Of a stretch of DNA of 64,000 nucleotides, positions 1 to 8,975 are shown one piece after another. The DNA lies in assembly GCA_027483535.1 (NCBI GenBank), contig JAIXUN010000003.1:1-64000 (forward strand), in the 5' to 3' direction. Every line of letters begins with the position of its first letter. Position 1 is the first letter of the stretch. The notes beneath the pieces are model-generated. The model ran no database searches, was not told the origin of the DNA, and was given only the letters and a program-made list of their open reading frames with translations. The position numbers were made by a program, and so were the translations under genes. Source of the DNA: a bacterium (lineage in GTDB: Bacteria; Armatimonadota; Fimbriimonadia; Fimbriimonadales; Fimbriimonadaceae).

Positions 1-301
1 CCAGGGTTAAAACCCTGGGCTGCGATGATTGCCGCGGCTCCGCCGCTTTTCGGAGTTCGTACCTGGAATCCGGGTTCATTCCCCTCCCGGGAGGGGTGGC
101 GCGGAGCGACGGGGTGGTCTCCGGAAAACAAGAACGAGGTCGTCTCCGAAGTTGGGGTCCGGGATCCGAACACTCCCATGCGCCCTGAGAGTGAAAAGAC
201 CACCCCGCCCCTCTGGGGCACCCCTCCATAGAGGGGAATTTCATCGGTCGGCCCTTCTACGGCTTTCCCGTCGTTATTGACCACCCCGCCCCCTTGCCCA
301 G
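1..301. repeat. Intergenic repeat island: unit A plus MITE-like unit C
   Basis: Non-coding. Unit A (1-50) is a CCCAGGG/CCCTGGG palindrome, cut by the window edge, followed by a GCGGCTCCGCCGC palindrome. Unit C (78-241) starts with ATTCCCCTCCCGGGAGGGGTGG and a GACGGGGTGGTC segment, and ends with the reverse-complement-like arm ACCACCCCGCCC...CCCCTCCATAGAGGGGAATT. Both units recur in other islands of this window. No gene is credible here; the short open frames across it are by-products of the repeats. Confidence 0.75.
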
Positions 302-1414
302 CTAAACCCGGCCCGATTCTCCCGATTTCCGCCGAGAAAGGATGACCCCAAAACTCACAGCGATCACCGCCGCGAGCCCACCCGCCACCAGATACGGCAA
401 CGCGGGTTTCACGTCGAACAAGATGCCACCCAGCATCGGCGCGACCACAAACGAGATCGACTTCGCCGACTGCACCGCGCCATAGGCCGCTCCGTGATGC
501 TCGGGCGCGATCTTGGAAGCGATGAGGTCGTTCATGGCGGGCGAAGAGAGTCCGGTGCCGAAAGAGAACACCCCTCCCAGCAAGAACAGCTCCGGCAAAG
601 ACCGTGCAAACGGCATCAACGCCAGCCCCAGCCCGGTGATGGCGAACGCGACCGGCAGCATCTTTTCAATCGGAAATCGCTGAGAGACCCGGGCGAACAC
701 CCACCCCTGGGTGACAAACGAGACCACCGATTCCACGCCGAACACCAGTCCAAACTGCTCCGGACCGTAACCCAATGTGGACTTGATGAGCCGACCAAAC
801 GTGCCTTCCAGCAGCGCCAAGCCCATCCAGGAGACAATGGAGATCACCACAATTGGCCCCATCGCCGCGCTGCGCCAAGAGAACGGCTCTTTGGGCTCGT
901 CACTCGGTTCGGCGGCCGGGGTCTGAGATCCCAAAGCCAGCCCGAGAAAGATGCCCAGCGCAGAAAGGACTCCGGCGGTGACCCCTAATGCCATCGACCC
1001 CGCTCGCTCCGCAATGATCCCGCCGATCGCCGACCCGATGGAGAGACCCACAATGCTCGCCGCGCCGAGCGTGCCCATCACCTGCGAGCGGTCGGCATCC
1101 GAAGAGGTCCGACTCGCGATGGAGTAAGCGATGGCGACGTTGGCGGCTCCGAGTCCGGCGAGCATTCGGCTTGCCAGCACCCATCCGGGTGCGGAAGCGA
1201 GCGCGTAGCAGAACATGCTGAGCGAGGAGAGCAGGGTGCAGAACGCCAGCACCTGAGACGGGCGCGTGCGGTCGGCGAGCTTGCCCCAAAACTGCGACGC
1301 CGGAATCTGAACCAGAAACATCGAAGACAGGATCAGACCCATCAGCCAGCCGGGGAGTCGGAACGATTCCAGCTTGAACTGGATGTCTGCCACCACCATG
1401 CCGAACCCCGCCAT
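302..1414 (-). CDS. MFS transporter (major facilitator superfamily)
   Basis: A polytopic inner-membrane carrier with about 11-12 hydrophobic helices. The A-like motif GKLADRTRPS between helices 2 and 3 and the general layout fit drug or metabolite MFS transporters; the substrate cannot be read. The first ATG lies inside helix 1. The frame stays open upstream to a stop at 1496-1498 and continues LLIGIVALDM, which completes a normal first helix, yet no ATG, GTG or TTG is present there. Translation may therefore begin at a rare ATT, ATC or CTG codon around 1439-1483, or the sequence has an error. The gene is alone on its strand, next to the edge repeat island. Confidence 0.85.
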   Translation of the reverse strand: MAGFGMVVADIQFKLESFRLPGWLMGLILSSMFLVQIPASQFWGKLADRTRPSQVLAFCTLLSSLSMFCYALASAPGWVLASRMLAGLGAANVAIAYSIASRTSSDADRSQVMGTLGAASIVGLSIGSAIGGIIAERAGSMALGVTAGVLSALGIFLGLALGSQTPAAEPSDEPKEPFSWRSAAMGPIVVISIVSWMGLALLEGTFGRLIKSTLGYGPEQFGLVFGVESVVSFVTQGWVFARVSQRFPIEKMLPVAFAITGLGLALMPFARSLPELFLLGGVFSFGTGLSSPAMNDLIASKIAPEHHGAAYGAVQSAKSISFVVAPMLGGILFDVKPALPYLVAGGLAAVIAVSFGVILSRRKSGESGRV

Positions 1415-1553
1415 GTCCAGGGCGACGATTCCAATGAGCAGACTTCTGCTCGGAAGAAGGGGGCGAGAGACGATGTTAATAATCGATTCTAGCCCCTACG
1501 GATTCCGCGCTCCTTGCCCCGCGGCAAAAGCCAACCCGGCGAGAACGTACGCC

Positions 1554-2153
1554 CTACTCCGATCCAGTGAGTTGGAAATGCCGCACCGAACCCCCGAACT
1601 CCCTGGCTACCTGCGCGAGCTTGGCCAAATCTCCTAGAAACTCTTCACGCGAAACCGCTCTTCCGCTGGAAACGACAACCTTGCCCCCGCATGACTGCTC
1701 CAGGAGAGAGAAGTATTCCGATGACTTCTTCGCAACGGCATCGCGATGCTCTGCAAGACTGCTGAGGTCTGGCTTTTCAAGATGAACTAATGCTCGCATC
1801 GTCGCCAAGAACAACTCGGTTGCACTTGGTCGAGAGCCCTTATCGGTTCTCACAAGAGGGCAGGCTTGGAGAAATCGCTTGTCTCCTACCTTGTAAGTGA
1901 TCAGTAAGGTGTTTTGCTTAATACCAAGAGCAGGATCTGCCCCCGTACTGCGAAGGACCTTGAAGAGGTCAGAAGGGAGTCGATCGGAACTCCAACCGTT
2001 CCCGGAAAAGGCCGCCGTATGGCGACAGATTCCTATTCCAACGCACAGCTTAGCGGCGCGAACGTAGTTGTTGGAAAGAGCAAGATCAAGCCCGAGGAAG
2101 CCAACAGCGATCCCGCTCGCTAGAAGTAGGACTGTCTTTTGCCACTTCTTCAT
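1554..2153 (-). CDS. Hypothetical membrane-anchored protein, coupled to a pseudopilin gene
   Basis: 199 residues starting MKKWQKTVLLLASGIAVGFLG, a single N-terminal membrane helix or uncleaved signal, followed by a soluble domain with four cysteines. I do not recognise the family. The ATG overlaps the TGA of the upstream pseudopilin gene (ATGA at 2150-2153), so the two are probably translationally coupled. I chose this start over a longer frame reaching 2345 because of that overlap and the hydrophobic N-terminus. The C-terminus ends RHFQLTGSE, close to the RHFQLT at the start of its partner, and the DNA around the two sites is similar. Confidence 0.7.
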   Translation of the reverse strand: MKKWQKTVLLLASGIAVGFLGLDLALSNNYVRAAKLCVGIGICRHTAAFSGNGWSSDRLPSDLFKVLRSTGADPALGIKQNTLLITYKVGDKRFLQACPLVRTDKGSRPSATELFLATMRALVHLEKPDLSSLAEHRDAVAKKSSEYFSLLEQSCGGKVVVSSGRAVSREEFLGDLAKLAQVAREFGGSVRHFQLTGSE

Positions 2154-2782
2154 TTGATCCACCATAGCGGGGAGGCGTGGTTTCCGGTCCCCTTTCGCTC
2201 TATGAGCTGTTGTTGATTTGTAATGGCAATTCCATCCCATAGGCACGAAGAGATGAATTCGTTCGGCGTGCAATTGAGCGTCAGCGAGAAATTGGCAATC
2301 ACGGCTACGCCTTGCCCATCCGCAAGAGAGAGTGCCTTTTCCCATGCTTGAAAGGCGGTCTGGCCAGTGTAGCCCTCGGGGACGTCACTTTTATGGCGCG
2401 GATAATACACATACGTCTGGGGACTGTTTGACCATGACTGTTGCGGCAATTTTGGTCGCATCTCAAGCATCCAATGATCAACCAAGGGATAACTTCTCGC
2501 GCTCGCCTGATCGTAATCGGCCGCATAAAGTTCAAGCTGAACGCCAGCTTGCCGAAGTGCTGATTTAACTTCGGCTCGACGGGCTTGTAACTTACTGGAA
2601 GCGATGGATGGAGCAATGATCGCCGCCAAAACCATGAGTATCGCAAGGACAACCACGATCTCAACAAGAGAGATACCTGCCTTATGGCAACGCCTATGCC
2701 TTCCTTGTCCTTTTAAGCCTAAAGCAGAGGTAGTGCGAGAGACACACCCTACCGAATCAGTGGTCAGTTGGAAGTGCCTCAT
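2150..2782 (-). CDS. Prepilin-type N-terminal cleavage/methylation domain protein
   Basis: 210 residues with a type IV prepilin/pseudopilin signature: KAG followed by ISLVEIVVVLAILMVLAAIIAPSI, with the predicted prepilin peptidase cut after the Gly and the usual Glu at position +5 of the mature protein. The pre-G leader is about 36 residues, unusually long; no alternative ATG, GTG or TTG lies between the first ATG and the cleavage motif. The rest looks like a short minor pseudopilin. It probably works in a type II secretion or type IV pilus-like assembly, but no other assembly gene is in the window. Its stop overlaps the start of the next gene. Confidence 0.8.
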   Translation of the reverse strand: MRHFQLTTDSVGCVSRTTSALGLKGQGRHRRCHKAGISLVEIVVVLAILMVLAAIIAPSIASSKLQARRAEVKSALRQAGVQLELYAADYDQASARSYPLVDHWMLEMRPKLPQQSWSNSPQTYVYYPRHKSDVPEGYTGQTAFQAWEKALSLADGQGVAVIANFSLTLNCTPNEFISSCLWDGIAITNQQQLIERKGTGNHASPLWWIK

Positions 2783-2935
2783 ACGTTGTTACCACGATGT
2801 GAAACAACAATTCGGACAGAAGTGTGCCGAGTCTATGCGCTATTCGTGTAACTTTGCATTGAGATGCAGATTGACTCGAACCTCATTCCTTCGCGCTTCG
2901 TTTGAAACAAGCACGTACGGAAGCTGGGAGCCCTG

Positions 2936-2965
2936 CTCCTAATCGGTTCTAATCCGATTAGGGAG
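2936..2965 (-). terminator. Hairpin overlapping the stop codon of the DUF4127 gene
   Basis: CTCCTAATCGG and CCGATTAGGGAG pair with one bulge around a short loop. The stop codon of the minus-strand gene (2958-2960) lies in one arm. There is no clear U-tract after it, so intrinsic termination is plausible but not certain. Confidence 0.5.
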
Positions 2966-4676
2966 CCGGAACAGGACTGGGAACCGGATTGGGGAACGGC
3001 TCGGCGATGAGCTTGAACTCGATCCGAGTCTCGTACGCCCGCGGCCACGGCAAGAAGACCCGAACGCCTTCCACGTTGGTGAACCGGTACCGGTTAGGAC
3101 CCGCAAAGAAAGGCCGATCCTTGAATTGCGTGTAGTAAATCTCGAGCAGCCTGCCCGTGAGGTCGGTCTTCACGAACTCGTTCACGTTCTTAAACAGTTC
3201 GCCGTACACCTCGTCTCGACCCTGTTTTGCCTCGTCGATCTTCTTATACGCGGCGGGGCGGGTGTATTTGTGATACGCGTAGTCATCCACCATTCGGTGA
3301 AGCAGAAACTCGCGCTTGGCAACCTCTCGCGGCAGGGGATCCTCCACAAATCGGCGGGCGTACAGATACACGTTCGCGGCGGGAATGGCCGTGCCCATCG
3401 TGTTTCCGGCGGTGTTCCAGCCCGCAAAGGTGAGCAAAGACATCGCCCGATCGTTCTGCATCAGAACGTCGAACAGTTCGGGATCGCTGGTGCCGTCGGG
3501 GCCAAAGTTAATGTCCGCCACCGCCACCGGGAAGCCCTGATCGACTTCTTGCTTCAACTGATCCAGAAAGCCCTTGAAGGTGTCCGGATTGCGCTTGGGG
3601 GTGTTGAGGAAAAGCGTGTAGTCGTACTCTTCCGCGCCTTCGGCCATCTTCGCACCGCTGGCGGCAAGCTGATCGGCAAGGCTTTCGGAGATGGTTTTGG
3701 ATTCGTAGTTGGCGAACTTCTGCGGACCTTCGGGGTCGCTGTAAACCACACGAACCTTCGGTCGCCAATCGCCCTGCTCCAGAATGGATCGGCTCACCAG
3801 AATGTTGGCGTGCTGATCGATGCCTTCGCAGAAGTAAACGCGGTCGTTGAGGCGAAGGGTGTTCACCAGGCTGCGCAGCTTGATGTTCTCGCCAATGTGC
3901 GGACCGTCCGGCTTGGCGTCGTCTTGACCCATCACCAGGAAGTCGATGCGATTGCTGAGCATCATGCGCAGAAGGCCGTTCTGCACCTCGTGGTTGCGGG
4001 CGCGAATCTTGCGATACTCGGCAACCTTGGCGGGCGGAACGATCTTCTTGAGTCGCTCGATGGAGGGCAAGACCGATTTTTGCCCGACGCGGTGATATTT
4101 GTCTCGAAGCTCTTCCAGCCGCGCCAGTTGAAGTCGGTAAGAAGCCGCTTCTTTGGTGGCGGTCGGCGTGAGCCGCATGGTGGTTGCGAAAACGTAAAGC
4201 TTGACGTGCTTGGGAAGCTTCTCGTGAAACTGGGTGAGCAGCCTTAACCGCCGTAGCGCGTCTTTCGCTTCGCACCGATATTCGCGAGAGGCGATCAGCC
4301 CGCCGTAGGCGATCATGTCTGCGCTGACCACCATCGAGGCGACCTCGTCCATCGGCTGTGCATCCAGCCAGTCTAAGATTTTGCGAACGTTAGCGGGGGT
4401 GGTGAACCTGCCGAGAGCCTCGTACGGAGGCATCAAGACCTTCGACCCCGCTTGAGCAGCGATCATCTGCGCGAACTGTCCGGCGGCAGGTCGGGAATCG
4501 AGCGGGATAAGGAGAATCTTGTTTCGAACTTTAGGTGCTTCGGGAGTCTGCGATCCCGCGCCAACCGCGTCTGGAACCGCATCTTGCAGCGCTTTCGATC
4601 CTGGTGCAGCGTGTGAAACCGCAACCGATGCGCCAAGTGCCAGCGAGAGCGTGGCGGTAAGCAGAACTCGCTTCAC
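2958..4676 (-). CDS. DUF4127 family protein, secreted
   Basis: About 572 residues. After a signal peptide (MKRVLLTATLSLALGASVAV) comes KILLIPLDSRPAAGQFAQM, the hallmark LxPLDxRP motif at the start of DUF4127 proteins, then VLMPPYEALGRFTTP and a long conserved body. The family function is not established. I place the start at GTG 4676 because it gives a clean signal peptide. ATG 4739 is also possible, and the longer frame to 4865 would overlap the neighbouring TfoX-like gene. It follows that gene on the same strand. Large open frames on the opposite strand here are shadows. Confidence 0.8.
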   Translation of the reverse strand: MKRVLLTATLSLALGASVAVSHAAPGSKALQDAVPDAVGAGSQTPEAPKVRNKILLIPLDSRPAAGQFAQMIAAQAGSKVLMPPYEALGRFTTPANVRKILDWLDAQPMDEVASMVVSADMIAYGGLIASREYRCEAKDALRRLRLLTQFHEKLPKHVKLYVFATTMRLTPTATKEAASYRLQLARLEELRDKYHRVGQKSVLPSIERLKKIVPPAKVAEYRKIRARNHEVQNGLLRMMLSNRIDFLVMGQDDAKPDGPHIGENIKLRSLVNTLRLNDRVYFCEGIDQHANILVSRSILEQGDWRPKVRVVYSDPEGPQKFANYESKTISESLADQLAASGAKMAEGAEEYDYTLFLNTPKRNPDTFKGFLDQLKQEVDQGFPVAVADINFGPDGTSDPELFDVLMQNDRAMSLLTFAGWNTAGNTMGTAIPAANVYLYARRFVEDPLPREVAKREFLLHRMVDDYAYHKYTRPAAYKKIDEAKQGRDEVYGELFKNVNEFVKTDLTGRLLEIYYTQFKDRPFFAGPNRYRFTNVEGVRVFLPWPRAYETRIEFKLIAEPFPNPVPSPVPAP

Positions 4677-4810
4677 GTTAGCCAAAACAATGGGCAAAAG
4701 CGGATTGGGCTGACAAATTCTTCCCGCAAAACTCCCCATCTTGGGGCATGAGGAAGTTCGAAGCGGCATGGGGGGAAGATACCTGGCAAACACCGATGTA
4801 AACCTTGAAG

Positions 4811-5149
4811 TTAGGCCGATTGCGAAGCACGTCGCTGAACGTACTCGCAGCTCTTTTCGACCCATACCATAAAGGTTTCGGCGTTATCTAACACGGCTTT
4901 AGGGAGTTTTACGTATTCCCTCATCGGATCAGCATCCGGCTCGGGTCGCATCTCGCTGGCACCGGGAATCTCCATCGCCGATTCGTAATCGCCGGGGGCG
5001 AGTTTCAAAGCGATTTCTTCACCGATCAAGAACGCGAACATTCGCTCGCCGGTGTATACACCCATGCCGCCAAACATGCGGCGGGCACGAACGTCGTAGG
5101 CTTCGGCAGCCTTCATCATCTGTTCGTATCGTAGAGGCCGGTAAACCAT
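4811..5149 (-). CDS. TfoX N-terminal domain protein
   Basis: 112 residues. RRMFGGMGVYTGERMFAFLIGEEIALKL matches the conserved core of the TfoX/Sxy N-terminal domain (about residues 22-50). This is the short, stand-alone form that lacks the C-terminal TfoX domain. The family includes competence regulators, but most stand-alone domains have no known role, so a competence function should not be assumed. It lies upstream of the DUF4127 gene on the same strand and may be co-transcribed. Confidence 0.85.
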   Translation of the reverse strand: MVYRPLRYEQMMKAAEAYDVRARRMFGGMGVYTGERMFAFLIGEEIALKLAPGDYESAMEIPGASEMRPEPDADPMREYVKLPKAVLDNAETFMVWVEKSCEYVQRRASQSA

Positions 5150-5294
5150 TGCCGTGGTTGATAAAGGTACGACCGGAGCGCTTCCTCGCCAAACCGGCGA
5201 TCACGCTTCTCTCGTGAGTAGAGTCTACCGCACCGATAAAATTCGCGGGAGAGGGTTATTGTGTGGATGTTGCAGTATTCCGAATCCCAGCAAT

Positions 5295-6032
5295 TCAACC
5301 GGGATTAGATTCAGCGGATCGGTTTTTTCGCTTATCCGCGAGATAAACAAATGCGGGCACCAGAGCCAGCGCGGGCAGGTAATCGGCGGGCGAAAGCTTA
5401 ACAATCTTTAACAATCCCAGACCGGTGGCGATCATGAGGATGCCGCCCGTGCCCGTGAACTCCGACAAAAGGGATTCGTTCTCTCTCAATCCCTTTAGCT
5501 GATTCGCGAGCGCGGAGATCACGCCCTGAAAGAGCAACACCGCGAATGCGCTCACCAGCACCCCTGCACCCAGCGTGGAAGCAAGGAAGATCGCGGCGAA
5601 TCCGTCTAAGATGCTCTTCACTCGCAGTAGTTCGGACTTGCCCGTCAGACCGTCGTCGATGCAACCGAGCAGGGTCATGGGCCCCACGCAGAAGAGAACC
5701 GTCGCGGTGACAAACCCTTCGGTGAAAGATCCACTGGAGAAGGGAAGAGCCGCTTTCAGGAGGTCGCCCAAAGACTCTAGGCGGGGAGTGATGCCCAGCG
5801 CCGTCCCCAAGATGCCGCCACCGGCAATGCCCAGCGCAATGAACGCTATTTCTTTCCCTGCCAAGAACATCTTGACGCCGAGGGCAAGGGTCACCAAGCC
5901 AAGACCAGAAAGCGTGACCGCCATGTACGGATCGGGCAACGCCTTTCCGAGTCCCAGCCCGACCAAACTCCCCAAGATCACAGTGGCAAAGTTCAGCCAC
6001 GTTCCGCGCATCCGGGTGAGAAAGAAGCTCAT
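5295..6032 (-). CDS. DUF554 family membrane protein
   Basis: 245 residues, largely hydrophobic with 6-7 helices. The N-terminal RGTWLNFATVILGSLVGLGLG and the central FTEGFVTATVLFCVGPMTLLG are characteristic of the DUF554 (YdfK/YqgA-like) family, whose transport role is unproven. The initiating ATG overlaps the TGA of the upstream membrane gene (ATGA, 6029-6032), indicating coupled translation. An internal ATG eight codons later (MRGTWLN) is also a usual family start. Confidence 0.88.
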   Translation of the reverse strand: MSFFLTRMRGTWLNFATVILGSLVGLGLGKALPDPYMAVTLSGLGLVTLALGVKMFLAGKEIAFIALGIAGGGILGTALGITPRLESLGDLLKAALPFSSGSFTEGFVTATVLFCVGPMTLLGCIDDGLTGKSELLRVKSILDGFAAIFLASTLGAGVLVSAFAVLLFQGVISALANQLKGLRENESLLSEFTGTGGILMIATGLGLLKIVKLSPADYLPALALVPAFVYLADKRKNRSAESNPG

Positions 6033-6772
6033 GCCGTCTCCGATCGAAGGGTTGCCGAACCTCGGTTAAGCGCCTGGGTGCTCAGGTGAACAATGAGCAG
6101 GCTCCACGCGGCTTGGCAAAGCATGCTCATGAAGTACTGCAAGTTGGGCGGAAGGGCGAAGATGGCGATCACGATGATCGGCCAGAACATCCAGCACATC
6201 GCCAGCGTGCTCACGTATCGCCGAAAGAATTCGCCCGTTTTGAAAGACGCAGCGGTGTGTTTCCAAGAGAACCCTTTCTCTTGCCAAAGGAAGGCAAGAG
6301 TGGCGATGGGCATGGAGATCCCGGCGGAAAAGATGGTCTGGTCGAGCAAGACCTTTAGGAGCAATCCGCCGAACGTGAGGTTTTCGCCGAACCAACCGTT
6401 CACCAGTCGATACCAATACTCCAGGCACACGCCGATCACCCCAAAGTAGAGCATCAGAAACGCCAGGTCTTTGCCGCTGAATGCTTGCTTCACGCCCGTT
6501 GCTGCTTTGGCGAGACTCGGCACAATGATGCTCGCCACCCAGATCAGCACGATGTTGAACCAGAGTCCGGATCGACCCTTGAAGTCGGACGCCGATTGGG
6601 TGAGGGCGGGGACTCCGGGAACCAGATAGTAAGCAGCGGCGAGTCCAAGCGCGATCACCTGCACCAGCGCCAGGGGCTTCCACATCGCCAGAACCGATTG
6701 CACCGCCGGAGCTACGATTTCGCGAAGGGTGAGTGAGGATCCAGCGGAAGGAGAATCTGTTGGGCTGGACAT
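6029..6772 (-). CDS. Hypothetical multi-pass membrane protein
   Basis: 247 residues with a short polar N-terminus and about six hydrophobic helices; the loops contain several aromatic residues (LEYWYRLVNGWFGENL). The size and topology are loosely reminiscent of Mpv17/PMP22-type proteins, but I cannot show homology by eye. It is the first gene of a two-gene unit with the DUF554 gene, with a 4-bp overlap, so the two products may act together in the membrane. Confidence 0.7.
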   Translation of the reverse strand: MSSPTDSPSAGSSLTLREIVAPAVQSVLAMWKPLALVQVIALGLAAAYYLVPGVPALTQSASDFKGRSGLWFNIVLIWVASIIVPSLAKAATGVKQAFSGKDLAFLMLYFGVIGVCLEYWYRLVNGWFGENLTFGGLLLKVLLDQTIFSAGISMPIATLAFLWQEKGFSWKHTAASFKTGEFFRRYVSTLAMCWMFWPIIVIAIFALPPNLQYFMSMLCQAAWSLLIVHLSTQALNRGSATLRSETA

Positions 6773-6958
6773 GTCGGATGCTCGTCAAAGAGTATGGCCG
6801 ATGATGGTAGCCGTACATAGACGCGCTATCCCCCGGCAAAGATTAGGGGGAGGTTCCGTTTTTGTAAAAAGTTAACAATCTCTTTACGTTCCTGTAATCA
6901 ATTCTTAACAATAGCCAACGAAACTCAGTTGCATAGGGCTGGTGCCCTGTGGGTTCTC
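6773..6958 (+). promoter_or_regulatory. Intergenic promoter region between divergent genes
   Basis: A relatively AT-rich stretch between the minus-strand membrane gene and the plus-strand pseudopilin. It contains TTTTTGTAAAAAGTTAACAA near 6858-6877 and a small hairpin AGGGC-TGGT-GCCCT (about 6935-6948) just ahead of the pseudopilin ATG. No exact -35/-10 pair stands out. Confidence 0.35.
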
Positions 6959-7873
6959 ATGAAAAAGGCATTTACGCTTATTGAACTGCTCGTGGTGATT
7001 GCGATCATCGCAATCCTGGCAGCCATTCTTTTCCCGGTTTTCGCTCAGGCAAAGCTTGCGGCAAAGAAGACGGCTTCGCTCTCCAACGTTAAGCAACTCG
7101 GCACTTCGTTCCACATCTATCTTTCGGACAACGACGACGTCACGCCGTCGATCTGGGGCACCAACGACCCTGCCAACTGCACCCCTCCGACCAACATCCA
7201 AGGTTGCAGCAACGAGTGGTGGATGCCGATTTTCCCTTACTTCAAGTCCATCGACCTGATTTACAGCTCGGAGCGAGAAGAGGCGGACAACAACTCGGTT
7301 CGAACCGGCGTCTATGGTGCGCGCAAGCTCAGCGCCTACGGCTATAACTGGGGCCCGTTCGGATGGCGCGGAGGCGGATTGCTCGACCGACAAGTCGCAA
7401 TTCCTCGCCCGGGTGGCGGATTCGGCAACATCAACCGCGGACGATCTGCAACGGGCGTTGAGACCCCTGCGCAAACCGTCGCTTTCGGTGACACCTACGA
7501 CACTCCTCGCGCAACCGTTGGTTTCGGCTTCGCCGGCGACCGATTCCGAGGCTTCTCCAACGCTAGCCTTCGCTACGGCGGTACGTTCAACTACGCATTC
7601 GTAGACGGACACGCAAAGGCAACTGCAGTTCGATCGGGAGTTCTTCCGGGTGCATTCGGCAACCGCTTCATCATCTTCAAGAACATCGACGTCAACTCGC
7701 TGTGCTACAACCCGACCGAGATGATCAACGACGAAGATGGCACGACCTCGCAGTTGAACACCACGCCCGAGCCGCCCAGCATGATGTGCGGACAAATCGC
7801 AGCTTGGTTCCAAACCGCGATCAACACTCCGTGCACGGCCAACCAAAACACGGCCTGCTTCTTCCCCAACTAA
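6959..7873 (+). CDS. Major pseudopilin-like, prepilin-type N-terminal domain protein
   Basis: 304 residues beginning MKKAFTLIELLVVIAIIAIL, a short positively charged leader cut before Phe5 with Glu at mature position 5, then a long hydrophobic helix ending ILFPVFAQAK. The mature part has an H-X9-DG-type tail (YAFVDGHAKATAV) seen in the large secreted pseudopilin families of Planctomycetes and Armatimonadota (DUF1559-like). Many such paralogues usually exist per genome; a second is at 61602. An upstream in-frame start at 6929 is rejected because it would add residues before the canonical leader. A strong terminator follows. Confidence 0.9.
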   Translation: MKKAFTLIELLVVIAIIAILAAILFPVFAQAKLAAKKTASLSNVKQLGTSFHIYLSDNDDVTPSIWGTNDPANCTPPTNIQGCSNEWWMPIFPYFKSIDLIYSSEREEADNNSVRTGVYGARKLSAYGYNWGPFGWRGGGLLDRQVAIPRPGGGFGNINRGRSATGVETPAQTVAFGDTYDTPRATVGFGFAGDRFRGFSNASLRYGGTFNYAFVDGHAKATAVRSGVLPGAFGNRFIIFKNIDVNSLCYNPTEMINDEDGTTSQLNTTPEPPSMMCGQIAAWFQTAINTPCTANQNTACFFPN

Positions 7874-7904
7874 GCTCTCAGCTTTCTGGGTAACAAACGG
7901 TAAC

Positions 7905-7943
7905 AAAAAGGGTCACCCATTGCGGGTGACCCTTTTTGTTTTT
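7905..7943. terminator. Bidirectional rho-independent terminator
   Basis: AAAAAGGGTCACCC-attgc-GGGTGACCCTTTTTGTTTTT: a 12-bp-plus stem with an A-tract before and a T-tract after. It can end both the plus-strand pseudopilin transcript and the minus-strand transcript of the convergent secreted protein gene. Confidence 0.9.
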
Positions 7944-7979
7944 ACCGATGAGCGTTGTTAGATAGGTTTACGGAGCCCG

Positions 7980-8960
7980 CTAGTCGCGAACCTCGGTAGC
8001 CCGGACGGTATTCACGTTTCGAGAAATCCGAACCAGGGTCACTGGGGCGGAACGTTGTCCGTTGCCAGAAACTCCACCCGACACCCGATACCCGAGCTTG
8101 AGCGCCCCGTCTAAGGTGCGATAGGCGTACAGCACATCTACGTTCGCACCGGTGCTCGCCTGCCCCGCGTACAGCACCGCGAGTCGCTCGATCCGCCAGT
8201 CGACTTGGCCCAACGGGCTAGGAGCCGATTGCCCGCCACCCTGATTCGGTCGACCACGGTCGATACCCGAACCCGCCAGAGGCGCAGGATCGGAAAGACC
8301 CGCCGCCTGGAGCCAGTTTCGAAGCTCGAGTTCGGAATTAAGCAACTCCACTCCAAACCGGGGTCGATTGCACACGCTCCAACGCGCAAACGCGCAGAAG
8401 CCTCCCACCAGCGGTGGGAGTCCGTTCTGATTGCCCCAACCCGTACCCGGCTGACCAAAACCGAAGCCCATCGCCTGCTGCTGGGTGATTTTGATGTTGA
8501 TGGTGGACACCTGCCGATCGACCGCGATGACGGTAAACGGCGTGGTGATCGCCTGCGTGGTCATCATGTTCGGCGAGGGGGTGGATTCCACCGCAATGAT
8601 GTCGAAAGTGCCGTTGGATTGCGCGCGAATATCGGTGACGGTGACCGAGTAGCCACCCGTGGTGCGCTTACCAAGCGCCACCACCACCAACCGCTCCTTG
8701 AAGAAGTCGATTTGGGGCATCGACTCTGTGAAACCGTCAATTCGACAGAAATTGGCCCAATCCGCCTGATTGGAAATGAGCTTTGCCGTAAACTTTTGCA
8801 CGCCGCCAGAGGTTCCTGAAGCGACTGCCCGCCATGGAACCGTCTTCTGATTGAGCCCGAACTGCGCCGATGCAGACGCGGATACCAGAAGGGTTGCCAT
8901 TAGCGCCGCGCCCGTTACCACGAGCCCATTCAAACGTCCAGTCATCATTGCTCCGACCAC
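7980..8960 (-). CDS. Secreted PrcB C-terminal domain protein
   Basis: About 322-326 residues. A signal peptide (hydrophobic run ending ASASAQ) is followed by a region with FFKERLVVVALGKRTTGGYS, closely resembling the PrcB C-terminal domain, in which G-x-[RK]-x-TGGY is the hallmark. PrcB is a subunit of a treponemal protease complex; in other bacteria the domain is a secreted module of unknown partner. The C-terminal half is not recognised. Two start codons are close together (8960 and ATG ATG five codons in); the second gives a tidier signal peptide. It is convergent with the pseudopilin. Confidence 0.75.
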   Translation of the reverse strand: MVGAMMTGRLNGLVVTGAALMATLLVSASASAQFGLNQKTVPWRAVASGTSGGVQKFTAKLISNQADWANFCRIDGFTESMPQIDFFKERLVVVALGKRTTGGYSVTVTDIRAQSNGTFDIIAVESTPSPNMMTTQAITTPFTVIAVDRQVSTINIKITQQQAMGFGFGQPGTGWGNQNGLPPLVGGFCAFARWSVCNRPRFGVELLNSELELRNWLQAAGLSDPAPLAGSGIDRGRPNQGGGQSAPSPLGQVDWRIERLAVLYAGQASTGANVDVLYAYRTLDGALKLGYRVSGGVSGNGQRSAPVTLVRISRNVNTVRATEVRD

Positions 8961-8975
8961 CTTAGGGATAACGCC

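Noticed and set aside
3126-4247. 373-residue open frame on the plus strand
   Set aside because: It is an antisense shadow of the DUF4127 gene, whose minus-strand translation has family motifs.
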